Assembly (NCBI GenBank): GCA_021779835.1
Contig: JAJXZX010000032.1
Coordinates: 1 to 33,398 of the forward strand
DNA: 33,398 nt
Origin: Pseudomonadota bacterium
GTDB lineage: Bacteria > Pseudomonadota > Alphaproteobacteria > Rhodobacterales > Rhodobacteraceae
Direction of reading: 5' to 3'
Both the position numbers and the translations under genes were made by a program. The notes under the pieces were generated by a model. The model ran no database searches and was not told the origin of the DNA. It saw nothing but the letters and a program-made list of their open reading frames with translations. Shown piece after piece: positions 17,010-24,756 of the stretch (positions within the stretch are counted from its first letter, which is position 1; every line of letters begins with the position of its first letter).

Positions 17010-18106
17010 GGCGTCTTCTCCTGTGTCACTACCGCCGCGGAGGCTGCCGCTTGCGCGGCCAGTGCGGCCGCGCGCCGTTTGCGTGCCAGCGCCACACTTG
17101 CGGCACCCGCCGCCACGCCAGCCACCGCAGCCCCGCCGATGATTTCTCGGTTGCCCATCACCGCTGCCGACAACGGTTTGTAAAAGCCGCCGCGGTCCCA
17201 AAATCCGGGCTCTGAACAGCCCAGGCAGCCGTGCCCGGACTGGATCGGGAAGCTGACGCCGCCGTTCCATTTCAGCGTGGCGCAGGCGTTGTAGGTGACC
17301 GGGCCCTTGCAGCCGACCTCGTAAAGGCACCAACCGTTGCGCGCGCCTTCGTCGTCAAACGACTTGGCGAACTGCCCCTTGTCGTAGAACGGACGCCGGT
17401 AGCAGCGGTCGTGGATCGAGTCGCCAAAGAACGCCTTGGGGCGGTTCAGGTGATCCAGATCGGGCAGCTTGCCGAAGGTAATGATATAGGCCACGGTCCC
17501 GGCAATCGCCTCGGGGATGGGCGGGCAGCCAGAGATGTTGATGACCGGCTTGTCGGTGATGATCTCTGATACCGGCACCGCGCCGGTCGGGTTTGGCTTG
17601 GCCATCGGGATGCCGCCAAAGGCCGCGCAGGTGCCGACCGACAGCACCGCCATGGCATCCGCAGCGACCTCTTTCAACGTCTCAAGGTTAGACTTGCCTG
17701 CGTTGGTCGAATAGACGCCCCCCGCGCCGGTCGAGACCGAGCCATCGACCACCAGCACATACTTTCCCTTGTTCGCCGTGCGCGCCGCCTGCATCGCCCC
17801 TTCGGCAGCGGTCCCGGCGGACGCCATCAGCGTCTCCTGGTAGTCCAGTGAAATCAGGTTGAAGATCATGTCTTCGATGGTCGGGTTGAACGAGCGCGTC
17901 AGCGATTCCGTGCAGCCCGTACATTCCTGAAACGACAGCCAGATCACGGATTGCCGCTTGGCGCTTGCCAGCGCGTCCGCCATCGCGCGCGAGGCCATAG
18001 GGGGTAATGCAAGGATCGAGGCGAGGTAGCCCGTATATTTCAACAGCGACCGCCGCGAGATCCCTTGGGCAATAAGCGCCTCGCCGATGGTTCCCGTCTC
18101 AGACAT
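17006..18106 (-). CDS. hynS: Group 1 (Isp-type) [NiFe] hydrogenase small subunit, Tat-exported
   Basis: A 366-residue small subunit with a twin-arginine signal: SRRSLLKYTGYLA with Arg18-Arg19, then a hydrophobic stretch to about residue 40. The proximal cluster ligands begin at Cys62/Cys65 (ECTGCTES) with GTCAAFGG and ISGCPPIPE further on. The medial and distal cluster cysteines follow (HDRCYRRP, WCLYEVGCKG, YNACATLKWNGG, HGCLGCSEP). After about residue 320 comes a C-terminal glycine/alanine-rich helix and a positively charged tail, a likely membrane anchor. ATG 18106 is preferred to a start five codons upstream because GAGGAGAGG precedes it. The complex would face the periplasm. It overlaps the upstream HupH-type gene by eight bases. 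Confidence 0.93.
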   Translation of the reverse strand: MSETGTIGEALIAQGISRRSLLKYTGYLASILALPPMASRAMADALASAKRQSVIWLSFQECTGCTESLTRSFNPTIEDMIFNLISLDYQETLMASAGTAAEGAMQAARTANKGKYVLVVDGSVSTGAGGVYSTNAGKSNLETLKEVAADAMAVLSVGTCAAFGGIPMAKPNPTGAVPVSEIITDKPVINISGCPPIPEAIAGTVAYIITFGKLPDLDHLNRPKAFFGDSIHDRCYRRPFYDKGQFAKSFDDEGARNGWCLYEVGCKGPVTYNACATLKWNGGVSFPIQSGHGCLGCSEPGFWDRGGFYKPLSAAVMGNREIIGGAAVAGVAAGAASVALARKRRAAALAAQAAASAAVVTQEKTP

Positions 18107-18485
18107 GTTCCCTCTCCTCAAGCTCTGCCGCCATCCGCGTGGCGGCGGCGCTGATATCTTCGGGATGTGCGCTCAGAATATCGGGCACCGGCGTCACTTC
18201 GATGACTTCGGCGGCAACGCGCCCGTCACCGCCGAAATGGCGCAACCACCAGACCCCGGTAAAGCGCGTCTCCCATATCTCGCTTTTGCCCGCCGCCTCC
18301 AACACCACGCCCACATCGCCACGCCCCAGCGCGGCCTCCAACTCCTCGCGGTCCGCGAGCGTCAGGGGCAGACTGCGCAGGTCGATGGCATCCCGCGTCC
18401 CGGTCGCGGCAAGAACAGAAAGCGCGAGAGAGATTTCGCGCAGGATGCTTTGCGCCATACCGGTTCGTCCAACATCACCGTTCAT
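18099..18485 (-). CDS. Stand-alone HupH C-terminal-domain hydrogenase expression protein
   Basis: A 128-residue protein matching only the C-terminal domain of HupH/HyaF hydrogenase expression proteins, which help mature the small subunit and its clusters in oxygen-respiring hydrogenase producers. Typical segments are IDLRSLPLTLADREELEAALG and WETRFTGVWWLRH (each shown in part). Full HupH is roughly twice this length; the N-terminal domain is absent with no trace of it upstream, since the frame begins inside the protease gene. GGAGGA precedes ATG 18485. It overlaps the protease gene by 11 bases and hynS by 8, so all three are coupled. Specific action on HynS is inferred from position. Confidence 0.83.
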   Translation of the reverse strand: MNGDVGRTGMAQSILREISLALSVLAATGTRDAIDLRSLPLTLADREELEAALGRGDVGVVLEAAGKSEIWETRFTGVWWLRHFGGDGRVAAEVIEVTPVPDILSAHPEDISAAATRMAAELEEREHV

Positions 18486-18978
18486 GCCAATCCTCCAGCA
18501 AAGCCAAAATTGCAGCGACCGCCCACGGAATTGCCGCAGCTACTGCCGGTGTCGGCACCAGACCCCAGGTCGTCACCTCGGGCTGAATAGCCACGAGCGC
18601 ACGCCGCGCGGGGCCGATACCGGCAAAATCCGACGCCTGAATCAGGTCGGCCAAAGCCACCTCATGTGCGCTTCGCTTGGTTCCGCGCAGTTGGCGATCC
18701 ATCTCGGCGTCCACAAAGACCCGCACTGTGCCGGGTGCCGCGTGCAGTTCCATTGCATCGACCGCGATCAGTCCCGCGCCGGGTTCGATCTCGGCCAACA
18801 GCGACAGCCCTATCGTGCCGCCATCCCGCACACGCACCGGATAGCGAAGCCCCGGTGCAGCCTGAACCGCCGCCACGACATGCACGCCAACGCCATCATC
18901 GCTCAACAGAGTATTGCCGATCCCCAAAACCAGCGTGGCGGGGACAGTGACGGCAAGGATTTCGGCAGGGACGGTCAT
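18475..18978 (-). CDS. hynD: Hydrogenase maturation protease for the Isp-type enzyme
   Basis: A 167-residue HyaD/HupD-type nickel-dependent endopeptidase. Motifs are GIGNTLLSDDGVG near residue 20, AVDAMELHAAPG in the middle and SAHEVALADL with the conserved His. It should cut the 15-residue tail from HynL. As first gene of the minus-strand operon its promoter is probably the FNR-type promoter 50 bases upstream. GGGGAG precedes ATG 18978. The family's first metal ligand is Glu in HyaD/HybD but Asp in HycI-type enzymes; here the motif is Asp-Asp-Gly. The name hynD is assigned by position next to hynS/hynL. Confidence 0.88.
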   Translation of the reverse strand: MTVPAEILAVTVPATLVLGIGNTLLSDDGVGVHVVAAVQAAPGLRYPVRVRDGGTIGLSLLAEIEPGAGLIAVDAMELHAAPGTVRVFVDAEMDRQLRGTKRSAHEVALADLIQASDFAGIGPARRALVAIQPEVTTWGLVPTPAVAAAIPWAVAAILALLEDWHER

Positions 18979-19001
18979 AGGCGCTCCCCTAGTTAAGGTC
19001 A

Positions 19002-19042
19002 GCTATACGCCGCAAAAGGCATATGTCATTGATCTGAATCAG
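19002..19042 (-). promoter_or_regulatory. Candidate FNR-dependent promoter of the Isp hydrogenase operon
   Basis: On the minus strand a TATAGC hexamer (19007 to 19002) lies downstream of the FNR box at 19029-19042. A transcript start about seven bases after the hexamer, near 18995, puts the centre of the box at about -41, the classical class II activation distance. The start codon of the protease gene is at 18978 with a short leader holding GGGGAG. Confidence 0.6.
19029..19042. promoter_or_regulatory. FNR/FnrL binding site in the divergent hydrogenase promoter
   Basis: TTGATCTGAATCAG matches the FNR consensus TTGAT-N4-ATCAA at nine of ten fixed bases. The site is almost midway between the starts of hynD (18978, -) and hypC (19097, +). 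FnrL in Rhodobacterales is an oxygen-labile iron-sulfur activator, so low oxygen should turn on both sides. Confidence 0.75.
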
Positions 19043-19096
19043 TGAGCGACGGATACCGGACGGATAGCGTCGCCCTTACCCAGACAGGACCGTGCC

Positions 19097-19333
19097 ATGT
19101 GCCTTGCCATTCCCATGAAGGTAACCGTGATCGACGGCGTCATGGCGCAGTGCGAGGCACGCGGGGCCACCCGCCACGCCAGCCTGTTTCTCATGGAGCA
19201 CGAGGGCATTTCGGTCGGCGACTATGTCCTCATCCAGTCGGGGCACATCACGGCCAAAGTCTCTGAAACCGAGGCCGCGAGCACATGGGCGCTTTATGAC
19301 GAAATGCTTGGCGCGGGGCTGGTAACAGGCTGA
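19097..19333 (+). CDS. hypC: Hydrogenase assembly chaperone HypC/HybG family
   Basis: A 78-residue HypC-type chaperone beginning MCLAIPMKV; Cys2 is the residue that holds the Fe(CN)2CO unit with HypD before transfer to the large subunit. The rest is a small beta barrel (VIDGVMAQCEARG, VGDYVLIQSGHITAKVS) and a short helix. AGGA precedes the ATG. It is the only general Hyp gene in the window and stands alone, divergent from hynD and sharing the FNR box. It may be specific to one of the two hydrogenases or a second copy of a hypC elsewhere. A GATAGC hexamer at 19063-19068 could be its -10, again placing the box at about -40. Confidence 0.92.
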   Translation: MCLAIPMKVTVIDGVMAQCEARGATRHASLFLMEHEGISVGDYVLIQSGHITAKVSETEAASTWALYDEMLGAGLVTG

Positions 19334-19400
19334 AGCAGCGCCACCTTATGCGATCGCGCCTGCGTCCTCTATTTCGCCAGTCCCTCTTGCCAGAATATAA

Positions 19401-19425
19401 TTGACTGACCGATCGGTTTATGAAA
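19401..19425 (+). promoter_or_regulatory. TetR/PaaR-type operator and promoter of paaG
   Basis: The element begins TTGAC, contains the palindrome ACCGATCGGT and ends TTTATGAAA. An element identical at 20 of 25 positions lies upstream of paaJ at 30487-30511 in the corresponding orientation. A TATAAT hexamer at 19396-19401 abuts it, so transcription would start inside the operator, as expected for repression. The -35 (near 19372-19378) is weak. The local TetR protein (22076-22672) is the likely binder. Confidence 0.7.
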
Positions 19426-19473
19426 CCTCTTTTGAACGCCCAAAGGTTGGGCCGACACGCGCAGGAGGGGACG

Positions 19474-20268
19474 TTGCCGCAAGCGGAAGCACTTCTGGTG
19501 AGCCAATCGAACGGCGTTTTGCGCTTGACGCTGAACCGCCCGGACCGGCTCAACGTCTTCAACGAAGCGCTGCATCTGGCGATGCGCGCGGGATTGGAGC
19601 GGGCACATGAAGATCCCGAGGTGCGGGCCGTCCTGTTGACCGGATCGGGGCGCGGATTTTGCGCTGGTCAGGATCTTGGCGACCGCGACCCGCGCAAGGG
19701 CGGCGCGGCACCCGACCTCGGCGCCACGCTGGACACCCATTACAACCCGACGCTGCGATTGATCCGCGCGCTGGAAAAGCCAGTCATCTGTGCGGTGAAC
19801 GGCGTCGCGGCGGGGGCTGGGGCAAACCTCGCACTCGCCTGCGACATCGTTCTGGCGGCGAAGTCGGCGCGGTTCATTCAATCCTTCGCCAAAATCGGTC
19901 TGGTGCCGGATGCTGGCGGCAGTTGGACCCTGCCCCACCTGATTGGCGAGGCGCGCGCCAAGGCCTTGGCGCTGACGGCAGAACCGCTTGACGCCGAAAC
20001 CGCCGCCGCTTGGGGCCTGATCTGGAGGGCGGTCGAGGATGACGCCTTGATGGACGAGGCCGAAGCCCTGGCGCAGCGTCTGGCCTCTGGGCCGACCAAG
20101 GGTCTTGGCCTGATCAAACGCGCCATCCACGCCGCTGCCGGAAACAGCTTTGACGCCCAGCTCGACCTGGAGCGCGACCTCCAGCGCGAGGCGGGCCGAA
20201 GCGCCGACTATGCCGAGGGCGTTACCGCTTTCCTCGAAAAACGCCAACCGGAGTTTCGCGGCAGATGA
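19474..20268 (+). CDS. paaG: PaaG, ring-1,2-epoxyphenylacetyl-CoA isomerase
   Basis: A 264-residue crotonase-family enzyme that turns ring-1,2-epoxyphenylacetyl-CoA into the oxepin. Signature parts: LRLTLNRPDRLNVFN at the start, GFCAGQDLGDRDPRKGG (61-77), VNGVAAGAGANLALACD (109-124) and IGLVPDAGG (141-149), where Asp146 matches the catalytic Asp of E. coli PaaG. The start is taken as TTG 19474, with AGGAGG at 19463-19468. The ATG at 19420 in the same frame lies inside the operator and has no ribosome site; it would add 18 residues not typical of PaaG. First gene of the paaGIK-tetR operon; its stop overlaps paaI as ATGA. Confidence 0.88.
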   Translation: MPQAEALLVSQSNGVLRLTLNRPDRLNVFNEALHLAMRAGLERAHEDPEVRAVLLTGSGRGFCAGQDLGDRDPRKGGAAPDLGATLDTHYNPTLRLIRALEKPVICAVNGVAAGAGANLALACDIVLAAKSARFIQSFAKIGLVPDAGGSWTLPHLIGEARAKALALTAEPLDAETAAAWGLIWRAVEDDALMDEAEALAQRLASGPTKGLGLIKRAIHAAAGNSFDAQLDLERDLQREAGRSADYAEGVTAFLEKRQPEFRGR

Positions 20269-20705
20269 GCATCCTTACCCCTCAGGACCTGGCCGAAGCC
20301 TGCGCGCGCGCGATGTGGAACGACGACAGCACATCACAGCGGCTGGGCATGACCCTTGACCATATCGCGCCCGGTGCCGCGACCCTGTCGATGACCATCA
20401 CAGAGGCGATGACCAACGGCCACGGCACCTGCCACGGTGGGTATATCTTCACGCTGGCGGACTCGGCCTTTGCCTTTGCGTGCAACAGCTACAATCAGTT
20501 CGCGGTGGCGCAGCATTGTTCGGTCACCTACCTGATCCCGGCCCATATCGGCGACCACCTGACCGCCACGGCGCGTGAGGTGTCCAGACGTGGGCGTGCC
20601 GGGATTTATGACATCCGCGTCACCAACCAAAACGGCGAGCATGTCGCCGAATTTCGCGGCCACTCGCGCACCGTCAAAGGACAGCACCTGCCCGATCACC
20701 CCTGA
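20265..20705 (+). CDS. paaI: PaaI, hydroxyphenylacetyl-CoA thioesterase
   Basis: A 146-residue hotdog thioesterase of the PaaI type. It is thought to rescue CoA from dead-end or toxic phenylacetyl-CoA intermediates. The catalytic region reads GHGTCHGGYIFTLADSAFAFACN with the GG and Asp of the family (shown here only in part as CHGGYIFTLADSAFAFA). The next strand holds HCSVTYLIPA. The start overlaps the paaG stop by four bases, indicating translational coupling. Position between paaG and paaK makes the name secure. It differs from the orphan thioesterase at 1921-2340. Confidence 0.92.
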   Translation: MSILTPQDLAEACARAMWNDDSTSQRLGMTLDHIAPGAATLSMTITEAMTNGHGTCHGGYIFTLADSAFAFACNSYNQFAVAQHCSVTYLIPAHIGDHLTATAREVSRRGRAGIYDIRVTNQNGEHVAEFRGHSRTVKGQHLPDHP

Positions 20706-20733
20706 TCCGAATTCTTTCGAGGGAGGAGACCTT

Positions 20734-22044
20734 ATGGAAGACCTTTCGCCGCGCCCCGGTGATCTGGAGCCAATCGAGACCGCATCGCGCGATGAAATCG
20801 CCGCGTTGCAGTTGTCCCGGATGCAGACGTCGCTGCGCCACGCCTATGAGAACGCGCCGTTCTACCGCACACGGTTCGATGCGGCAGGGGTGCATCCCGA
20901 TGATCTGAAATCACTGGCCGACCTTGCCAAATTTCCGTTCACCACCAAGTCGGACCTGCGCGATACCTATCCGTTCGGCATGTTCGCCGTGCCGCAAAAC
21001 AAGCTGGTGCGGGTGCATGCGTCGTCTGGCACGACGGGCAAACCGACGGTGGTCGGCTATACCGCGCAGGACATCAGCACTTGGGCCGATCTGGTGGCGC
21101 GCTCGATGCGGGCCTCGGGTGCGCGCGCCGGCGACATTGCGCATATCGCCTATGGCTACGGCCTGTTCACCGGCGGCCTTGGTGCGCATTATGGCGCAGA
21201 GCGGCTGGGATGCACCGTCGTCCCGGTGTCGGGCGGCATGACGGAACGCCAGGTGACCCTGATCCGCGATTTCCGTCCGCGCGTCATCATGGTGACTCCC
21301 TCCTACATGCTCTCGATCCTCGACGAGTTCCGCCGTCAGGGCCTCGATCCGCGCGACAGCTCGCTTGCCGTTGGCATCTTTGGCGCCGAGCCTTGGACCA
21401 ACGCGATGCGGACCGAGATCGAGCAGGCCTTTGATATGCACGCCGTCGATATCTACGGCCTGTCAGAGGTGATGGGGCCGGGCGTTGCCAACGAATGCGT
21501 CGAGACCAAGGACGGCCTGCATATCTGGGAGGATCACTTCTACCCCGAGATCATCGATCCGGTCACCGGCGCGGTGCTGCCGGACGGACAGATCGGGGAA
21601 CTGGTGTTCACCACCTTGACCAAAGAGGGCCTGCCAATGGTGCGCTACCGCACGCGCGACCTGACGCGGCTTTTGCCCGGCACGGCACGCTCGATGCGGC
21701 GGATGGAAAAGATCACCGGGCGCAGCGATGACATGATTATCCTGCGCGGCGTCAACATCTTCCCGACCCAGATCGAAGAGCAGATCCTGAAATGCCGCGC
21801 CCTCGCGCCGCATTTCCAGATCGAATTGACGCGTGAGGGGCGGATGGACAGCATGACCGTTCACGTCGAATGCACGGCCGCGTCAGGGTCGGATGCTGCA
21901 CGGACCGCATCGATGAAAGAACTGGCCCATCACATCAAAAGCGTTGTGGGCGTTTCGGCGCGTATCGTGGTTCACGATCCGGGCGGCGTTGCCCGCTCGG
22001 AGGGCAAGGCAAAGCGGGTGGTCGATAACCGACCCAAGGCGTAA
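20734..22044 (+). CDS. paaK: PaaK, phenylacetate-CoA ligase
   Basis: A 436-residue adenylate-forming enzyme that activates phenylacetate with ATP and CoA. Motifs: the phosphate loop HASSGTTGKPT at about 95-105, YGLSEVMGPGV at about 240, the YRTRDL hinge near 305, ITGRSDDMIILRG and the C-terminal EGKAKRVVDNRP. Length is standard. ATG 20734 is preferred to an upstream start inside paaI because GGGAGGAG lies six to thirteen bases before it. It is the entry step for free phenylacetate, while the IOR enzyme at the far right of the window can supply phenylacetyl-CoA directly from the keto acid. Confidence 0.95.
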   Translation: MEDLSPRPGDLEPIETASRDEIAALQLSRMQTSLRHAYENAPFYRTRFDAAGVHPDDLKSLADLAKFPFTTKSDLRDTYPFGMFAVPQNKLVRVHASSGTTGKPTVVGYTAQDISTWADLVARSMRASGARAGDIAHIAYGYGLFTGGLGAHYGAERLGCTVVPVSGGMTERQVTLIRDFRPRVIMVTPSYMLSILDEFRRQGLDPRDSSLAVGIFGAEPWTNAMRTEIEQAFDMHAVDIYGLSEVMGPGVANECVETKDGLHIWEDHFYPEIIDPVTGAVLPDGQIGELVFTTLTKEGLPMVRYRTRDLTRLLPGTARSMRRMEKITGRSDDMIILRGVNIFPTQIEEQILKCRALAPHFQIELTREGRMDSMTVHVECTAASGSDAARTASMKELAHHIKSVVGVSARIVVHDPGGVARSEGKAKRVVDNRPKA

Positions 22045-22075
22045 GACAGCGGCGACGCAGCAAAGGCAGCAGGTC

Positions 22076-22672
22076 ATGGCACGAACGCGGGCAAGCGACT
22101 TTGAGGACAAGCAGCGCGTCATTCTTGATGGCGCGGCGCGGGTTTTCGCCGAACTGGGGATGGACAAGGCCTCGATGGCGCTGGTGGCGCAACGCTGCGA
22201 AGTCTCCAAAGCCTTGGTCTACCACTATTATCCCAGCAAAGACGCCCTGATCTTTGACATCATCCGCACCCACCTGACCGATCTGGACACCGCGCTGGAG
22301 GCGGCTGATCGACCCGACCAGCCGCCACAGGACCGATTGCGCCTGTTGGTGCGGCAGGTGCTGGAGACCTACCGTGACGCGGACGATCAGCATAAGGTGC
22401 AACTGATGGCCGCGAACGCCATGACGCCAGAGCAGACCGACGCGATACGCGTGCTTGAACGCGCCATCGTGCGGCGGTTCTCCAATGTGATCCGCCAGAT
22501 CAACCCCTCGCTAGACGCCGGGCGGCCGCTTTTGATGCCGGTCACCATGTCGCTGTTTGGCATGATGAACTGGGTTTACATGTGGTTCCGCGACGGAGGC
22601 GCCATCACGCGCGAGGACTATGCCGACGTGGCGACAACCCTGGTGCTGCAAGGGATCATGGCGGTCCGCTAG
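22076..22672 (+). CDS. paaR: TetR-family regulator, probably PaaR-type repressor of the paa genes
   Basis: A 198-residue TetR-family protein. The N-terminal helix-turn-helix is at about 25-60 (MALVAQRCEVSKALVYHYYPSKDAL, shown in part as VSKALVYHYYPSKDAL). The C-terminal ligand domain has the features of phenylacetate-operon TetR proteins, which release DNA on binding phenylacetyl-CoA. The start ATG 22076 follows a weak AGCAGGTC site, 31 bases after paaK. Being last in the paaGIK operon, it would repress its own transcript through the operator at 19401-19425 and the opposite operon through 30487-30511. Ligand and targets are inferred from location and shared operator. Confidence 0.85.
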   Translation: MARTRASDFEDKQRVILDGAARVFAELGMDKASMALVAQRCEVSKALVYHYYPSKDALIFDIIRTHLTDLDTALEAADRPDQPPQDRLRLLVRQVLETYRDADDQHKVQLMAANAMTPEQTDAIRVLERAIVRRFSNVIRQINPSLDAGRPLLMPVTMSLFGMMNWVYMWFRDGGAITREDYADVATTLVLQGIMAVR

Positions 22673-22687
22673 GCTTCGGCCCTAGCG
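22667..22687. terminator. Two-way hairpin spanning the stop codons of paaR and paaZ
   Basis: CGCTAGG (22667-22673) pairs with CCTAGCG (22681-22687) around a C-TTCG-G tetraloop, with one bulged C. The TAG stop of the TetR gene and the complementary stop of paaZ lie in opposite arms of the stem. Only nine bases separate the two genes, so the hairpin is the sole barrier between the convergent operons. No T-run follows. Confidence 0.6.
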
Positions 22688-24745
22688 CGACGGAGGCCAA
22701 GTCTTGGCGACCATGGTCAGCACGTCATACTGCGCCACCGCCTCGTCGTTTTGGTTCGTCACCCGGCAATCCCAGCGCACTTCGCCATGCTCAGCATTGG
22801 CGCGCGGGTTGATCTCTTTGCAGATCAGGCGGACGCGCAGGGTGTCGCCGGGGTAAACCGGCGTCAGAAAGCGCAGGGCGTCCACCCCGTAATTGGCCAG
22901 AACTGGCCCCGGCGCGGGATCGACGAACAGCCCCGCCGCGAAAGAGACGATCAGGTAGCCATGCGCCACGCGGCCGTCAAAGAACGGGTTTGCCTTAGCC
23001 GCCACGTCATCCATGTGGGCATAAAACGTATCGCCGGTGAAGGCCGCAAAGTGTTCGATATCGGCCAAGGTCACCTCGCGCGCCGCAGTCACAAGCGCAT
23101 CGCCGATGCACAACTCTGCCAGAGATTTGCGGAACGGGTGGCGCCCATCGCTCTGGGTGGCCGCGCCCTCCATCCAGCGCCCGGTGACCGCGGACAAAAG
23201 CCGCGGCGCTCCCTGCACCGCGCTGCGTTGCATGTAGTGTTTGACGCCGCGCATGCCCCCCATCTCTTCACCGCCGCCCGCACGCCCCGGCCCGCCATGC
23301 ACCAACCCCGGCAGGGGCGAGCCATGCCCGGTAGAGCTTTTCGCGCTGTCGCGGTTGCCGATCATCACGCGGCCATGGAACGGCGCCATGCCAATCACCG
23401 CGTGCTCTGCCACGCGCGGATCATTGGTAAACACCGAGGCAACCAGCGAGCCTTTGCCAAGTTGTGCCAGCGCCACCGCCTCTTCGATCCCCTGATAGGG
23501 CATCACCGTCGCCACCGGACCAAAGGCCTCGACATCATGCACCGTCGCCGCCGCATCCGGCTTGGCGCAATACAACAGGACCGGATTAAGATACGCCCCC
23601 TGCCCCGCATCCCCCGCCACGATCTGCACCTTGTCCGCGTCGCCCGCGACGATTTCGGCGTCAGCGCGCAAATCGTGGATGCGCGCGCGCACCTCCTCGC
23701 GCTGCGCGAGGCTGGCGAGCGGGCCCATCCGCACCCCCTCTGCCGCCGGATCGCCCAGCGTGGTTTTGCCCAGCCGCTCACCCAAGGCCGCGACCAGCGC
23801 ATCGACAGTGTCGTGCGGCGCGATCACCCGACGGATAGCGGTGCATTTCTGCCCGGCCTTAACTGTGATCTCGCGCGCCACCTCTTTGACGAACAAGTCG
23901 AACTCCGGCGTGCCGGGGGTGGCATCCGGGCCAAGGATGGCGGCGTTCAGGCTGTCCGCCTCCATCGTGAAGCGAACCGAATTTTCGACAATGGCCGGAT
24001 GCGCCTTCAGCTTGCGCCCGGTGATGGCAGAGCCGGTGAAGGTCACCGCATCCTGCCCCGTGACATGGTCCAGCAAATCACCCACCGAGCCGCAGATCAG
24101 TTGCAGCGCGCCTTCGGGTAAGATGCCCGTCGCGATGATCCGGCGCACCATCAACTCGGTCAGATAGGCGGTTTGGCTTGCCGGTTTCACCAAGGCCGGC
24201 ACGCCCGCCAACAGGGTCGGCGCGATCTTTTCCAGCATCCCCCAGCACGGGAAATTGAAGGCGTTGATGTGAATGGCCACGCCATGCAGCGGGCTGAGGA
24301 TGTGTTGCGCAGAAAAGGTCGCGTCTTTTGACAGCGCCTCGACCTCGCCATCGACCAGCACCCGCGCGTTAGGCAACTCGCGGCGCCCCTTGGAGGCATA
24401 GGCCAGCAGCGTGCCGATGCCGCCCTCGATGTCGATCCAGCCATCGGCGCGGGTCGCCCCGGTGGCAAGGCTTTCGGCGTAAAATTCCTCTTTCATTTCC
24501 AGCAACGCGAGGCCCAGCGCCTTCAGCATGGCGGCGCGATCATGGAAGGACATGGAGCGCAGCTTTGGCCCCGCCGTCTCGCGCCCCCAGTTGAGGGCCG
24601 CGCCAAAGTCGAGGCCGGTCGCATCGATAAATGCCACAGGCGCGCCGGTTGCGGCGTTCAGCAACGGCACCCCGTCCCGCGCGCCGCGGGTCCATGCGCC
24701 GCAAACGTAGCTTTCCAAAATGCGGGGCGGCGTGACGGTGGCCAT
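22682..24745 (-). CDS. paaZ: PaaZ, bifunctional oxepin-CoA hydrolase / 3-oxo-5,6-dehydrosuberyl-CoA semialdehyde dehydrogenase
   Basis: A 687-residue fusion. The N-terminal aldehyde dehydrogenase (about 1-515) has the general base Glu262 (MEADSLN) and the nucleophile Cys301 (GQKCTAIRR). The C-terminal MaoC-like hotdog hydratase (about 540-687) holds [14 protein letters not shown] and [15 protein letters not shown] with the Asp/His pair that opens the oxepin ring. Both halves look intact, so ring opening and oxidation can be channelled without release of the reactive aldehyde. ATG 24745 with GAGGA upstream is preferred to a start five codons earlier. Last gene of the paaJABCDE operon, 11 bases after the PaaA-like gene. 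Confidence 0.95.
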   Translation of the reverse strand: MATVTPPRILESYVCGAWTRGARDGVPLLNAATGAPVAFIDATGLDFGAALNWGRETAGPKLRSMSFHDRAAMLKALGLALLEMKEEFYAESLATGATRADGWIDIEGGIGTLLAYASKGRRELPNARVLVDGEVEALSKDATFSAQHILSPLHGVAIHINAFNFPCWGMLEKIAPTLLAGVPALVKPASQTAYLTELMVRRIIATGILPEGALQLICGSVGDLLDHVTGQDAVTFTGSAITGRKLKAHPAIVENSVRFTMEADSLNAAILGPDATPGTPEFDLFVKEVAREITVKAGQKCTAIRRVIAPHDTVDALVAALGERLGKTTLGDPAAEGVRMGPLASLAQREEVRARIHDLRADAEIVAGDADKVQIVAGDAGQGAYLNPVLLYCAKPDAAATVHDVEAFGPVATVMPYQGIEEAVALAQLGKGSLVASVFTNDPRVAEHAVIGMAPFHGRVMIGNRDSAKSSTGHGSPLPGLVHGGPGRAGGGEEMGGMRGVKHYMQRSAVQGAPRLLSAVTGRWMEGAATQSDGRHPFRKSLAELCIGDALVTAAREVTLADIEHFAAFTGDTFYAHMDDVAAKANPFFDGRVAHGYLIVSFAAGLFVDPAPGPVLANYGVDALRFLTPVYPGDTLRVRLICKEINPRANAEHGEVRWDCRVTNQNDEAVAQYDVLTMVAKTWPPSR

Positions 24746-24756
24746 AATTTGTGTCC

